Assembly: GCA_027488735.1 (NCBI GenBank)
Contig: JAIYBB010000001.1
Span: 124,001-188,000 of the forward strand
Reading direction: 5' to 3'
DNA length: 64,000 nt
Source: Comamonadaceae bacterium
GTDB lineage: Bacteria > Pseudomonadota > Gammaproteobacteria > Burkholderiales > Burkholderiaceae_C
The translations under genes and the position numbers were made by a program. Shown here in pieces: positions 31,323 through 41,194 of the stretch (its first letter is position 1; every line of letters begins with the position of its first letter). Below the pieces are notes generated by a model, which had not been told where the DNA came from, searched no databases, and worked only from the letters and a program-made list of their open reading frames with translations.

Positions 31323-32417
31323 TTAATGGCTGTTCTTGCGCGATAGTTTTCTGTAAAGCGTGGCACGGCTGATGCCCAGCGCTTTTGCGGCTTGCGCCAC
31401 GTTTCCTTTGGCTTGGGCAATGGCTTTGTTGATCATGGCCAGTTGGAGTTGCTGCAGCGCGCCTGTTGTAGCGGGTTGTGTCGAGTTGTTGATACCGTGC
31501 TGCAAAACGCTTTGCACATGCAAATTCAGCCCCGACCACAGCGGCACATCCATGGTTTGTGCACGATTAGCACCATCAAACAACAAGCCGGCGGGTATGG
31601 CAAACAAATCGCTGGCATGTTGGGGGCCATCACCCACCCAATGGAGCATCTCGCGGGCCAACATATTGGCACCCAAGACCTCGCCCTCACTGCTCAACAA
31701 CATCAGACCGTCGTTGTCGTCTGCCATCAAGCGACCCGGCCAATTCAAGCGCAACAGCAAATGGTGCGGTTGGCGCAATAAAAAAGCATTGCTGATGCTG
31801 CGCGCTGACAAGGCCGCCAAATGGCTAAGTTCAGGCCGCTCTTGGCTCATGACAGCGGTCAGGTCGAGCATACCGATGCAGTCGCCTTGTCCGCTCCATA
31901 AAGGTGCGCCAGCGCAACTGTATATGGAGGTGTCTTTGAAAAAATGTTCGCTGCGGTGCAGCCACACTGGTTTTTTTTCAATCAGCGCGGCACAAATGGC
32001 CGAGGTACCTACCGCTTGCTCGCTGAGGTCAACCCCGACACGGGCGATCACATCGACCCGACGGTCATGCCTGTCCACACCCGCGCCGACGTCTATCACC
32101 ACGCCTTTGGCATCTGTGATCAGTGGGAAAAAAGAGGTGCCGGCAATGGCCCGGCCCAGTCGCTCAAGCTCTGGGCGAGCCGCTTCAATCAGTTCATGGT
32201 GTTGATCAAGTGTGCGGTGGATATGGGCGGCTGATAACGGGTCAAAACCGACTTGGTAGTGCGGTTGCATGCCTTGCGACAAACAGCGATGCCAGCTTTG
32301 GGTGATCCAATCAGCGACCAACGGTGAATGCGTTTCACCGTCATGCATGATGGCGGTTCTGGCCTGTTCTAAATGCGAAAGACGGTTGGCGGCGACGGCG
32401 ATGGCGGGCGTGTTCAT
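31323..32417 (-). CDS. GAF/Fis-type transcriptional regulator (AcoR-like, no AAA+ domain)
   Basis: The 364-residue protein has an N-terminal GAF-like sensor (LITDAKGVVIDVGAGVDRHD to YSCAGAPLWSGQGDCIGMLDLTAV) typical of AcoR-family regulators, and a C-terminal Fis helix-turn-helix (KGNVAQAAKALGISRATLYRKLSR). The central sigma54 AAA+ domain of AcoR is absent, so it probably acts with sigma70 promoters. It lies 61 bases upstream of dctQ on the same strand and may control the TRAP genes. Confidence 0.85.
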   Translation of the reverse strand: MNTPAIAVAANRLSHLEQARTAIMHDGETHSPLVADWITQSWHRCLSQGMQPHYQVGFDPLSAAHIHRTLDQHHELIEAARPELERLGRAIAGTSFFPLITDAKGVVIDVGAGVDRHDRRVDVIARVGVDLSEQAVGTSAICAALIEKKPVWLHRSEHFFKDTSIYSCAGAPLWSGQGDCIGMLDLTAVMSQERPELSHLAALSARSISNAFLLRQPHHLLLRLNWPGRLMADDNDGLMLLSSEGEVLGANMLAREMLHWVGDGPQHASDLFAIPAGLLFDGANRAQTMDVPLWSGLNLHVQSVLQHGINNSTQPATTGALQQLQLAMINKAIAQAKGNVAQAAKALGISRATLYRKLSRKNSH

Positions 32418-32454
32418 GTGCAGGCCACTGTCGGACAAGGTGCTGACATGCTGC

Positions 32455-32832
32455 TTACCGCAGCCACAGCCATTCCACCGACTTGATGCCCGCCAAGGTG
32501 AACAGCAGCGAGCCCAACACATGCAAGCTGGCAGTCAGCAATGCGGTGGCGTAACGCGCGTTCAGAAGCATCTGCACCACCTCGCTGCTGAAAGTAGAAA
32601 ACGTGGTCAAGGCACCCAAAAAACCGGTGACCAACAACATGCGCCACAGCGGGTCGAGTTCAGGTGCCTGCTGAAACACAGCGACACACACACCGATCAG
32701 GTAGCCGCCGATCAAATTGGCATAAAGCGTGCCCCATGGCAACAAGTTGGAAGAGTTGAAATGGACACTCAGTTGCCAGCGTGCCAATGCACCCAAACAG
32801 GCCCCCACACAAATGGCAATCACAGCAGCCAT
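32455..32832 (-). CDS. crcB: Fluoride exporter CrcB/Fluc
   Basis: The 125-residue protein with four membrane helices has the CrcB signatures GACLGALARWQLS, GTLYANLIGGYLIG and GFLGALTTFSTFSSE. These form dual-topology dimeric fluoride channels. The start MAAVIAI at 32832 has AGGT upstream; a GTG three codons earlier is possible. No fluoride riboswitch was recognised in the short upstream gap. Confidence 0.93.
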   Translation of the reverse strand: MAAVIAICVGACLGALARWQLSVHFNSSNLLPWGTLYANLIGGYLIGVCVAVFQQAPELDPLWRMLLVTGFLGALTTFSTFSSEVVQMLLNARYATALLTASLHVLGSLLFTLAGIKSVEWLWLR

Positions 32833-32909
32833 GGGCAACACACCTATAAAGAAAGAATCAGATTATGGGCCCGCAGCTGGGGCGATGACCGGGCCGCATA
32901 ATCCAACGC

Positions 32910-33251
32910 ATGAGAAAAACCTATCCATTACAAGCAGAGGGGCGTCACCCAGACCGGGTGTTGGATGCCGTCAAGCACGATGTACGCAAATATTTGAAGC
33001 GCGAGCGCCGCAGACCACTTCCCGAGGGTGTGGACTTTTGGGATTTCGCTTGTCGCTTTGGACTGAGTGCAGAAGTCGCCGAGACCGTGCATTTGTCAGC
33101 CGTGATTGCATCGATCGACGCGGCAGCCAAAGAGCAGGCCACGCAGGTCTATGTGGAAATCATCACCATCCATGGCAAGCGTCAACCCCGACCGCTGGTG
33201 CCAAGCGATGACGTCGTGCCCGACGATGAAGAAGACGATTTGCCGGAGTAA
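32910..33251 (+). CDS. DUF6172 family protein
   Basis: The 113-residue soluble protein starts with KTYPLQAEGRHPDRVLDAVKHDVRKYLKRERR, followed by PLPEGVDFWDFACRFG; this pattern is conserved in a small protein family of unknown function in proteobacteria. It ends in an acidic tail (DDEEDDLPE). It is 6 bases upstream of the SDR gene and divergent from crcB. The function is not known. Confidence 0.8.
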   Translation: MRKTYPLQAEGRHPDRVLDAVKHDVRKYLKRERRRPLPEGVDFWDFACRFGLSAEVAETVHLSAVIASIDAAAKEQATQVYVEIITIHGKRQPRPLVPSDDVVPDDEEDDLPE

Positions 33252-33257
33252 TTCAAG

Positions 33258-33929
33258 ATGCTGCAAGGGCTGAGGATATTGGTGACACAAGCCGATGTGT
33301 TCATGGGGCCGGCTTTGTGCCAGACGTTGACAGCTCATGGCGCTGAGGTGTTGTCAGACACGCGGGATCTGACTGCTGTCGACGCACCGCTTCGCATGGT
33401 GCAGCAACACGGGTCTGTCGATGTGTTGTTGGTGAATCTGGCCATGCCGGCGCCCTCTACTTTGGCAGCTGAAGTCAGCGAAGACGAATGGCATGCCGTG
33501 TTCGACACCATGGTTCATCCCTTACCCCGATTGGTCAAAGCCGTGTTGCCGCAAATGCAGTCGCGCGGCAGCGGCAAAATTTTGGTGATGGGCAGTGCCA
33601 GTGCTTTGCGCGGTATGAAGCGGGCATCGAGTTACAGCGCAGCGCGCGGCGCGCAACTGGCGTATGTGCAAGCCATCGGTGTGGAACTCGCCCCGATGAA
33701 TATCCAAGTCAATGCCATCGCGCAAAACTTTGTCGACAACCCCACCTATTTCCCGCCCGAAGTGCAAGCCAACCCGCGCTTCATCGAACGTATGAAACGC
33801 GAGGTGCCATTGGGCAGGCTGGTCAAAGCCGAGGAGGACGCCGAGTTCGCCGCGTATTTGTGCAGTCGCCATGCCGACTGCTTTGTCGGGCAGGTGTTCC
33901 CGGTCAGCGGTGGCTGGGCGGTGCGATAG
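33258..33929 (+). CDS. SDR-family protein with altered catalytic motif
   Basis: The 223-residue short-chain dehydrogenase/reductase-like protein keeps the catalytic serine region (ILVMGSASALRGMK) and the PVSGGWAVR end. Two features are unusual: the usual YxxxK reads YSAAR, and the glycine-rich cofactor loop reads VTQADVFMGPAL instead of TGxxxGxG. It may still bind a dinucleotide or may be non-catalytic. Its stop abuts the stop of the convergent hydrolase gene. Confidence 0.8.
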   Translation: MLQGLRILVTQADVFMGPALCQTLTAHGAEVLSDTRDLTAVDAPLRMVQQHGSVDVLLVNLAMPAPSTLAAEVSEDEWHAVFDTMVHPLPRLVKAVLPQMQSRGSGKILVMGSASALRGMKRASSYSAARGAQLAYVQAIGVELAPMNIQVNAIAQNFVDNPTYFPPEVQANPRFIERMKREVPLGRLVKAEEDAEFAAYLCSRHADCFVGQVFPVSGGWAVR

Positions 33930-34931
33930 TCAACTGCCTTGCAACGCCACCAATTGGTTGACCAATGCGGTGTGAAAGCGATCGGGGTTTTGCACCTGCG
34001 GGGCATGGCCTAAGTCGGGAAACAAAACCAGTTGTGCGCCAGGAATGGTTTTGACGGCTTTGAGCGACAAGGCGCGGTAATTGCCCATGGTGTTTTTGAT
34101 GGGCTCGGATGCTATGTCTTTGCCAATGGCGGTGGTGTCTTTTTCCCCGATCAACAGCAGCGTGGGTACTTTGATATTGGGAAACTCGTAAAGCACGGGT
34201 TGATGAAAAATCATCACAAAGGCTTGCGCTGATTGTCTGGCCATGGCTTCTTTGCCCGGGCCACGGTACATGCCAGCGATCATTTGCACCCACGGCTCGT
34301 ACTCCGGCTTCCATTCATTGGCGTAATAGGTTTTGAGCTGGTAATTGCGCATGCGTTCATCGGTTTGGCTCATTTCACGGGCATACCATTGGTCCTCGCT
34401 CAAAGTGGGTACACCTAAGGCTTTCCAGTCTTCCAGGCCCAAGGGATTGACCAATACCAATTGCGTCACTGCCTCGGGATACATCAGCGCATAACGCGTG
34501 GCCAACATACCGCCCATGGAATGGCCCACGACGGTGGCTTTTTCAATCTTCAACGACTTCAACAATGCATGCGTGTTGCTGGCGAGTTCAGCGAAACTGT
34601 ATTCATAGCCAATGGGTTTGCTGGACTTGCAAAAACCGATTTGGTCAGGAACGATGACACGCATCCCTGCTTTTTGCAACACGAGTGCCGTGGCATGCCA
34701 GGTGGCCGCACAGAAATTTTTGCCATGCATCAACACCGCGACAGGTGCTTTGGGCTTGTTGGATGGGTAGTCCAAGTAGGCCATTTGAATCGGTTGGCGG
34801 TACGCAACGAAATTGAATGACAACACGGGTGCAGGGTATTCGAAGCCTTGCAATTCAGGGCCGTAGACAGGCACGTCGGCTTGTGCGCCACAACTGATCG
34901 CTAAACAAAACAGGGCAATGATTTTTTTCAT
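33930..34931 (-). CDS. Exported alpha/beta hydrolase
   Basis: The 333-residue protein has a signal peptide (KKIIALFCLAISCGAQA) and an alpha/beta hydrolase domain: VLMHGKNFCAATW, the nucleophile elbow VVGHSMGGMLATRY, an acid in LLIGEKDTTA and a histidine in PDLGHAPQVQ. The substrate is unknown; it is annotated as a periplasmic esterase/hydrolase. It starts 7 bases after ureG, so it may be read from the urease operon, although no urease role is known for it. Confidence 0.87.
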   Translation of the reverse strand: MKKIIALFCLAISCGAQADVPVYGPELQGFEYPAPVLSFNFVAYRQPIQMAYLDYPSNKPKAPVAVLMHGKNFCAATWHATALVLQKAGMRVIVPDQIGFCKSSKPIGYEYSFAELASNTHALLKSLKIEKATVVGHSMGGMLATRYALMYPEAVTQLVLVNPLGLEDWKALGVPTLSEDQWYAREMSQTDERMRNYQLKTYYANEWKPEYEPWVQMIAGMYRGPGKEAMARQSAQAFVMIFHQPVLYEFPNIKVPTLLLIGEKDTTAIGKDIASEPIKNTMGNYRALSLKAVKTIPGAQLVLFPDLGHAPQVQNPDRFHTALVNQLVALQGS

Positions 34932-34938
34932 GGGATGT

Positions 34939-35601
34939 TCAAGCTGTTGCCAGCATGCCTTTCGTTTCAATGAATGCAACCACCGTGTCCAGGCCGCTCA
35001 GTGTTTTCAAATTGGTCATGACAAAAGGTTTGAGACCTTGCGGCCCGCTGCGCATGCGTTCTGTGTCCGATTTCATCACCTCCAGGTTCGCGCCGACATG
35101 CGGGGCTAAATCGGTTTTATTGATGATGAACAAATCGCTTTTGGTGATGCCCGGACCGCCTTTGCGCGGAATTTTTTCTCCGGCGGCGACATCGATGACG
35201 TAGATGGTCAAGTCGCTGAGTTCCGGGCTGAAAGTGGCTGCGAGGTTGTCGCCACCGCTTTCGACAAACACCACATCTGCATTGGGAAATTTTTCCAGCA
35301 TGCGGTCTATGGCTTCCAAGTTAATGGATGCATCTTCCCGAATGGCGGTGTGCGGACAGCCGCCAGTTTCAACCCCCATGATGCGTTCGGCCGGCAAAGC
35401 GCCGCTGATGGTGAGTATGCGCTGGTCTTCTTTGGTGTAAATGTCGTTGGTGATGGCGATCAAGTCGTATTTGTCGCGCATAGCTTTGCACAGCATTTCC
35501 AGCAAAGTCGTTTTGCCCGAGCCCACCGGGCCGCCGATGCCGACACGCAAGGGCGGGAGTTTTTTGCTGCGATGGGGAATATGGTGAAGAGGTGTGCTCA
35601 T
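34939..35601 (-). CDS. ureG: Urease accessory GTPase UreG
   Basis: The 220-residue SIMIBI GTPase has P-loop [15 protein letters not shown], the metal-binding CPH motif ([11 protein letters not shown]) and base-recognition [10 protein letters not shown]. It drives nickel delivery to urease with UreE, UreF and UreD. The start overlaps the ureF stop by 4 bases. Confidence 0.97.
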   Translation of the reverse strand: MSTPLHHIPHRSKKLPPLRVGIGGPVGSGKTTLLEMLCKAMRDKYDLIAITNDIYTKEDQRILTISGALPAERIMGVETGGCPHTAIREDASINLEAIDRMLEKFPNADVVFVESGGDNLAATFSPELSDLTIYVIDVAAGEKIPRKGGPGITKSDLFIINKTDLAPHVGANLEVMKSDTERMRSGPQGLKPFVMTNLKTLSGLDTVVAFIETKGMLATA

Positions 35602-36299
35602 GATCGGAACAGTCGAGAGTATTGGGTTTCGTGGCGCGCCGACAAAATGGCCAGGCGAGGTGTAAAGGATTGTTGTTGATTGTCGGGTACGGACAAGGCG
35701 TGCTCGACCGCCAAAGGAATCTGTGTGCTCAGAGCCGCCAATATGCGTTGCCCACTCAGTTGACCCAAGGGCACTGACTTGATGGCGGCTTGCACCATGT
35801 TTTCAGCCCAGCCAAAAGCACAAGTCAACAAGCCTTCGCGTGTGTCAACCGCGTGTGTGTTCAAGGCCAGCGCAAACACCAACGGCCAAGTCGGCGGCAG
35901 GCTGTCACACAAGTGCATATCCGCTTCATCAGCCGCTTGGTGATTGCGCAACCAAATCAAGAGCGAGCGACCCATTTGTTCGGTTTGCAAACGCATCTCA
36001 AAGGTTTCGCGGGTTTGCATCACCCAAGCGCTGAGTTGCTGCAATGTGTGTGTGTCTTTGAGGTGCCATGCCTTCATGGCTTGCGCGATGACAGGCAACT
36101 CGCTGCGCGCCTGCACCAAATGCAACTGGTCAATCAGCCAATGCTGTGCTGAATCTTCGTCTGTGACCAAGCCGTGTTCAACCGCTGACTCCAATCCTTC
36201 AGAGTAGGAGAAGCCGCCGACCGGCAAAGCGGGTGAGGCTAATTGCATCAACCACAGCAAGCGGTGGGCGGGGTTGAGAACCGCTGTGTTGGCAGACAT
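35598..36299 (-). CDS. ureF: Urease accessory protein UreF
   Basis: The 233-residue all-helical UreF shows the N-terminal [16 protein letters not shown] and a conserved [13 protein letters not shown] segment. It acts as a GTPase-regulating partner of UreG within the UreDFG complex. Start MSANTAV at 36299 was chosen over upstream alternatives because it leaves a normal length and a 29-base gap to ureE. Confidence 0.95.
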   Translation of the reverse strand: MSANTAVLNPAHRLLWLMQLASPALPVGGFSYSEGLESAVEHGLVTDEDSAQHWLIDQLHLVQARSELPVIAQAMKAWHLKDTHTLQQLSAWVMQTRETFEMRLQTEQMGRSLLIWLRNHQAADEADMHLCDSLPPTWPLVFALALNTHAVDTREGLLTCAFGWAENMVQAAIKSVPLGQLSGQRILAALSTQIPLAVEHALSVPDNQQQSFTPRLAILSARHETQYSRLFRS

Positions 36300-36328
36300 G
36301 TTTTGTGGGTATGACAGGGAAGCGCTGA

Positions 36329-36946
36329 TCAATGCGAGTGGTCATGGCCACAGCCGGGGCCATGCACATGTGGCTCTTTATGCGAGTGTCCGTGCTCATG
36401 TCCGTGATCGTGCGAATGCCCGTGATCATGCGAATGGCCGTGATCATGCGAATGCCCGTGATCATGGTGACCATTTCCGGCGTGCGCAGCGTGTTCACCG
36501 TACGCGCCGTTTTCAGGCTCAAAGGCTTCGTCAACAGCCACCACCGTCATGTGCATGTCGCGAAGCATGTCGGCCAACACATGGTCGGGTTCGATTTTCA
36601 AATGATCGGCTTGCAGCTCAATAGGCACATGGCGGTTGCCCAAGTGGTAGGCGGCGCGGGTCAAATCAAACAAGCTGCCGTGGTCGGGACAGTGCGTGAT
36701 ACGCAATATCGGTTGCGGCGCAGCCAATACCTTCAGCAATGAACCGTCTTCTCCGACCAGCACATCGCCGCCGCGCACCACTTGCCCGCGCTGCAAAAAC
36801 ACGCCGACACTGCGCCCGTTGGAATCTGTGGTTTCGAAGCGGCTTTTTTGCCGCACATCCCAGTCGAGTGTGACGCTGGCGGCGCGTTTGAGTAATGCGT
36901 TGGCCAGGCCTTGACCTTGGCGTATGAGTTTGGAGTAATGAATCAT
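36329..36946 (-). CDS. ureE: Urease nickel metallochaperone UreE
   Basis: The 205-residue UreE has the N-terminal peptide-binding domain and the C-terminal metal-binding domain ([29 protein letters not shown]), then a very long His/Asp/Gly-rich tail (about residues 152-205, repeats of HDHGHS). His-rich UreE tails store or buffer nickel. The tail is encoded by an 18-base tandem repeat. The gene lies between ureC and ureF. Confidence 0.96.
   Translation of the reverse strand: MIHYSKLIRQGQGLANALLKRAASVTLDWDVRQKSRFETTDSNGRSVGVFLQRGQVVRGGDVLVGEDGSLLKVLAAPQPILRITHCPDHGSLFDLTRAAYHLGNRHVPIELQADHLKIEPDHVLADMLRDMHMTVVAVDEAFEPENGAYGEHAAHAGNGHHDHGHSHDHGHSHDHGHSHDHGHEHGHSHKEPHVHGPGCGHDHSH
36402..36467. 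repeat. 18-base tandem repeat in the ureE tail
   Basis: About 3.7 copies of an 18-base unit of type CCGTGATCATGCGAATGC (one base differs between units) encode HSHDHG repeats on the minus strand. It could expand or contract without frameshift. Confidence 0.85.
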
Positions 36947-36976
36947 GAGTGAATCAAAAGTTGCGTTTCAGTGATG

Positions 36977-36998
36977 CCGTTAGGCAAAACCGTAACGG
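36977..36998. other. Small hairpin in the ureC-ureE gap
   Basis: CCGTTA and TAACGG flank a 10-base loop in the 73-base gap between ureC and ureE. There is no T tract, so it is more likely a transcript-processing or weak pausing element than a terminator. Confidence 0.3.
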
Positions 36999-37019
36999 TA
37001 CCACTGTTAGCCAATTTGG

Positions 37020-38764
<1,745 letters not shown>

Positions 38765-38765
<1 letters not shown>

Positions 38766-39091
38766 CACTTGGCCCCTTTCAGTGCGCCTTGCACATCGCT
38801 GCGAAAACCGTAAATCTGTCTGTCACCTGCGTAGTCCACCAATTCAACCGTGCGTTCTTGTCCCGGTTCAAAACGCACTGCAGTGCCTGAGGCAATGTTC
38901 AAGCGCATGCCGGTGGCTTGTTCACGATCGAAATGCAAACCATGGTTGGTTTCAGCGAAGTGGTAGTGCGAGCCGACTTGGATAGGACGGTCACCCGCGT
39001 TTTTCACCAGCAGGGTGCAAGTGCGTCTGCCGGTGTTCAACGCATGTTGACCCGCATCAATGAACATCTCGCCTGGAATCATGCGGCTCAT
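38765..39091 (-). CDS. ureB: Urease beta subunit UreB
   Basis: The 108-residue subunit has the typical start [11 protein letters not shown] and the [18 protein letters not shown] motif. It is separate from UreA, as in most proteobacteria. Start MSRMIPGE at 39091 was chosen from the family; it overlaps the stop of the upstream small ORF by 4 bases (ATGA). Confidence 0.97.
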
Positions 39092-39249
39092 TTGCGGCCT
39101 TCCCACCAAATGCCTGCCAAGACCACAGCCAGTATCAACAGGCCGAAGAGATCAGAGGCATGCGAATGAGGCGACGAGGCGCTGTGACCGGGATGCGCCA
39201 TGGCTTGGGTGCTGATCCATAAGCCGCAAAATAAAAGTTGTTTCAACAT
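39088..39249 (-). CDS. Small exported/membrane protein between ureA and ureB
   Basis: A 53-residue ORF lies between ureA and ureB, reading [20 protein letters not shown] at its start. It has a likely signal peptide ending in AMA, a short His/Ser-rich stretch ([14 protein letters not shown]), one membrane helix ([16 protein letters not shown]) and a basic end (EGRK). The AHPGH after the signal resembles the start of HupE/UreJ nickel permeases, but the rest is far too short. The stop overlaps ureB (ATGA) and the gene starts 27 bases after ureA, so translation within the urease operon is likely. Function is unknown; a nickel-related role is a guess. Confidence 0.7.
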   Translation of the reverse strand: MLKQLLFCGLWISTQAMAHPGHSASSPHSHASDLFGLLILAVVLAGIWWEGRK

Positions 39250-39276
39250 GGTTTAGTCCTTTGTTGTCGTTCGCAT

Positions 39277-39579
39277 TTAAACAATAGGTTGGTGTACTGT
39301 GACCAGTTTGGTGCCGTCGGGGAATGTGGCTTCTACTTGTATGTCGGGAATCATCTCGGCGATGCCGTCCATCACATCGGCACGCGTCAGTATGTTGCGG
39401 CCTTCGCTCATGAGTTGCGCGACCGTTTTGCCATCGCGCGCACCTTCCATCACGGCTGCGCTGATGAAGGCCACGGCTTCGGGGTAGTTGAGTTTCAAGC
39501 CCCTGGCCTTGCGGCGTTCGGCCAGCAATGCAGCAGTGAATATCAACAACTTGTCTTTTTCGCGAGGTGTGAGTTCCAT
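39277..39579 (-). CDS. ureA: Urease gamma subunit UreA
   Basis: The 100-residue subunit has the canonical [22 protein letters not shown] start and the [30 protein letters not shown] end. Start MELTPRE at 39579 gives the exact family length. It is the first gene of the urease operon. ureD is not adjacent but lies at 55.9-56.7 kb. Confidence 0.98.
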   Translation of the reverse strand: MELTPREKDKLLIFTAALLAERRKARGLKLNYPEAVAFISAAVMEGARDGKTVAQLMSEGRNILTRADVMDGIAEMIPDIQVEATFPDGTKLVTVHQPIV

Positions 39580-39620
39580 GATGACCTGTGGTTGAAAGTG
39601 AATGGCTCGCTTGATTGTGA

Positions 39621-39636
39621 TGCAAATGTTGTGCCT
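39621..39636 (-). promoter_or_regulatory. Sigma54-type promoter for ureA
   Basis: On the minus strand AGGCAC-AACAT-TTGCA matches the -24/-12 consensus TGGCAC-N5-TTGCA with one mismatch. The -12 element is 42 bases from the ureA start. It implies nitrogen-limited (NtrC/RpoN) expression of urease. Confidence 0.7.
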
Positions 39637-39655
39637 TGCTAGAAAAAATGTCAAA

Positions 39656-39672
39656 AGCACATGACTGGTGCT
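39656..39672. promoter_or_regulatory. Possible NtrC-binding site
   Basis: AGCACATGACTGGTGCT keeps the GCAC-N7-GTGC core of the NtrC consensus. It lies 20 bases upstream of the ureA -24 element, closer than usual for an enhancer. A second palindrome GTGCAA-G-TTGCAC occurs at 39699-39711; its arms are arranged differently and may bind another factor. Confidence 0.4.
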
Positions 39673-39815
39673 TATCGACGCTATAAAAATAGCAAGTGGT
39701 GCAAGTTGCACTGAATGAGGGCATTTGTGTCTGCTTGTGCATATTGCAAATCAAGGGTAAATACCACTTACGCCAAATAAATCCAGAATTAATATTCCTG
39801 CAATTAGATTTCAAC

Positions 39816-39842
39816 AAACCGTCAAGAAAGCCGGTTTCTTGA
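39816..39842 (+). promoter_or_regulatory. Alternative hairpins in the amide-operon leader
   Basis: Two mutually exclusive stems overlap: AAACCG (39816-39821) with CGGTTT (39832-39837), and TCAAGAAA (39822-39829) with TTTCTTGA (39835-39842). Located just before the leader terminator, they are candidate targets of the AmiR-like antiterminator encoded at the end of the operon. The loops do not match the classical ANTAR hexaloop pattern well. Confidence 0.4.
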
Positions 39843-39848
39843 AGGAGC

Positions 39849-39890
39849 AAAAAAGCCCCATCACGCGCTAGTCGCGTCATGGGGCTTTTT
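39849..39890 (+). terminator. Leader terminator of the amide operon
   Basis: The 18-base stem starting AAAAAGCCCC has one internal mismatch, a CTAGT loop and a final T5. It ends 49 bases before the first gene, so transcription of the operon must pass it, as expected for attenuation/antitermination. Confidence 0.8.
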
Positions 39891-39939
39891 GCGTTTTGAG
39901 TGGTCGTTTACTTTGTGGAATATTGTTTAAGGAGCCAAC

Positions 39940-41130
39940 ATGAGTTTGTCATCACGTCGTCGGTTTATTCAAAAAGGCAGCACCTTGGTTGCTGCCACCG
40001 CTCTCCCGGGCGCGGCACTTTGGCCAAGTTTGAGTCATGCAGCAGGTGAGGTTAAGTTGGGTTTGCTGCATTCAATGTCCGGCACCATCGCTTTGGCCGA
40101 AGCCGCCATTGTGGACGCAGAAAAAATGGCCATTGATGAGATCAATGCCGCAGGCGGTGTTCTGGGTAAAAAAATTGTGCCGGTGCTTGAAGATGGCGCC
40201 AGTGATTGGCCAACCTTTGCTGAAAAAGCCAAGAAATTACTCCAGCAAGACAAAGTGCCTGCTGTGATTGGTTGCTACACATCTGCTTCCCGCAAAGCCG
40301 TGTTGCCAGTGTTCAAAGCCAACAAAGGTTTGTTGTACTACCCCACCTATTACGAAGGCCAGGAAGAAGATCCACAGGTTATTTACACCTCGCAGGAAGC
40401 CACACAATCTGTGGTTGCTGCCATGGAGTGGATGGCCAAGCAACAAGGCAAAACATTCTTCTTTGTGGGCTCTGATTACATTTATCCCCGCACTTGTAAC
40501 AAAATCGCCAAGGCAACTGCTACCCGCCTGGGTTCCAGTGTGGTCGGCGAAGAATATGCGCCGTTGGGACACACCGAGTTCTCTTCCATCATCAACAAAA
40601 TCAAGGCGGCCAAACCCGACTGGATTTATTCAACCGTGGTGGGCGGCTCCAACGTTGCCTTCTACAAGCAGTTGAAGGCCGCAGGTCTTGATGGCACCAA
40701 ACAAAAACTGTTGTCTACCGTGGTGTCAGAAAACGAAATCGACGGTATCGGCAAAGACAATGCAGTGGGCTACTACGCATGCATGGGTTATTTCCAGAGC
40801 ATCAAGTCACCTGAAAACGAAAAGTTTGTGGCGGCCATCAAAGCCAAGTACGGCAAAGACCGTGTGGTGGGTGACCCCATGGAGTGCGGCTACAACGCTG
40901 TGTATCTGTGGAAATTGGCCGTAGAAAAAGCCAAGTCATTTGATGTGGCCAAGGTCATTGCCGCATCTTCTGGCATTGAATTCAAAGCGCCTGAGGGTCT
41001 GGTGAGGATTCACAAAACCAACCACCACGTATGGAAGAAAGTCCGTATTGGGCGAGCACGTGCAGACGGGCAGTTTGACATCGTTCACGAAAGTCAACTG
41101 ACCGAACCAAATCCGTTCCCCAAGCTGTAA
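39940..41130 (+). CDS. Amide/urea ABC transporter substrate-binding protein (FmdD/UrtA-like)
   Basis: The 396-residue periplasmic protein begins with a twin-arginine-type signal (SSRRRFIQKGSTLVAATALPG). Its domain is of the UrtA/FmdD/AmiC type: LLHSMSGTIALAEAAIVDAEKMAIDEINAAGGVLG, VIGCYTSASRKAVLP and VGGSNVAFYKQL. It probably binds short-chain amides or urea. The AAGGAG ribosome site fits the ATG at 39940. It heads the transporter-amidase operon and differs from the urtA copy at 50.2 kb. Confidence 0.88.
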   Translation: MSLSSRRRFIQKGSTLVAATALPGAALWPSLSHAAGEVKLGLLHSMSGTIALAEAAIVDAEKMAIDEINAAGGVLGKKIVPVLEDGASDWPTFAEKAKKLLQQDKVPAVIGCYTSASRKAVLPVFKANKGLLYYPTYYEGQEEDPQVIYTSQEATQSVVAAMEWMAKQQGKTFFFVGSDYIYPRTCNKIAKATATRLGSSVVGEEYAPLGHTEFSSIINKIKAAKPDWIYSTVVGGSNVAFYKQLKAAGLDGTKQKLLSTVVSENEIDGIGKDNAVGYYACMGYFQSIKSPENEKFVAAIKAKYGKDRVVGDPMECGYNAVYLWKLAVEKAKSFDVAKVIAASSGIEFKAPEGLVRIHKTNHHVWKKVRIGRARADGQFDIVHESQLTEPNPFPKL

Positions 41131-41194
41131 TTTTTTGAAATGAAGTATTCGGATGGCCTGCCGGGCAACCGGTGGGCCACCGAGGAGAGTTTCT

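Noticed and set aside
36402..36467. Tandem repeats considered as a CRISPR-like or regulatory array
   Set aside because: Units are contiguous 18-mers without spacers and are in frame with the His-rich UreE tail.
39694..39745. Sigma54 promoter for the amide operon (TGGTGCAAGTTGCA and similar)
   Set aside because: The GG-GC spacing is two bases short of the required distance; no acceptable -24/-12 pair was found on the plus strand.
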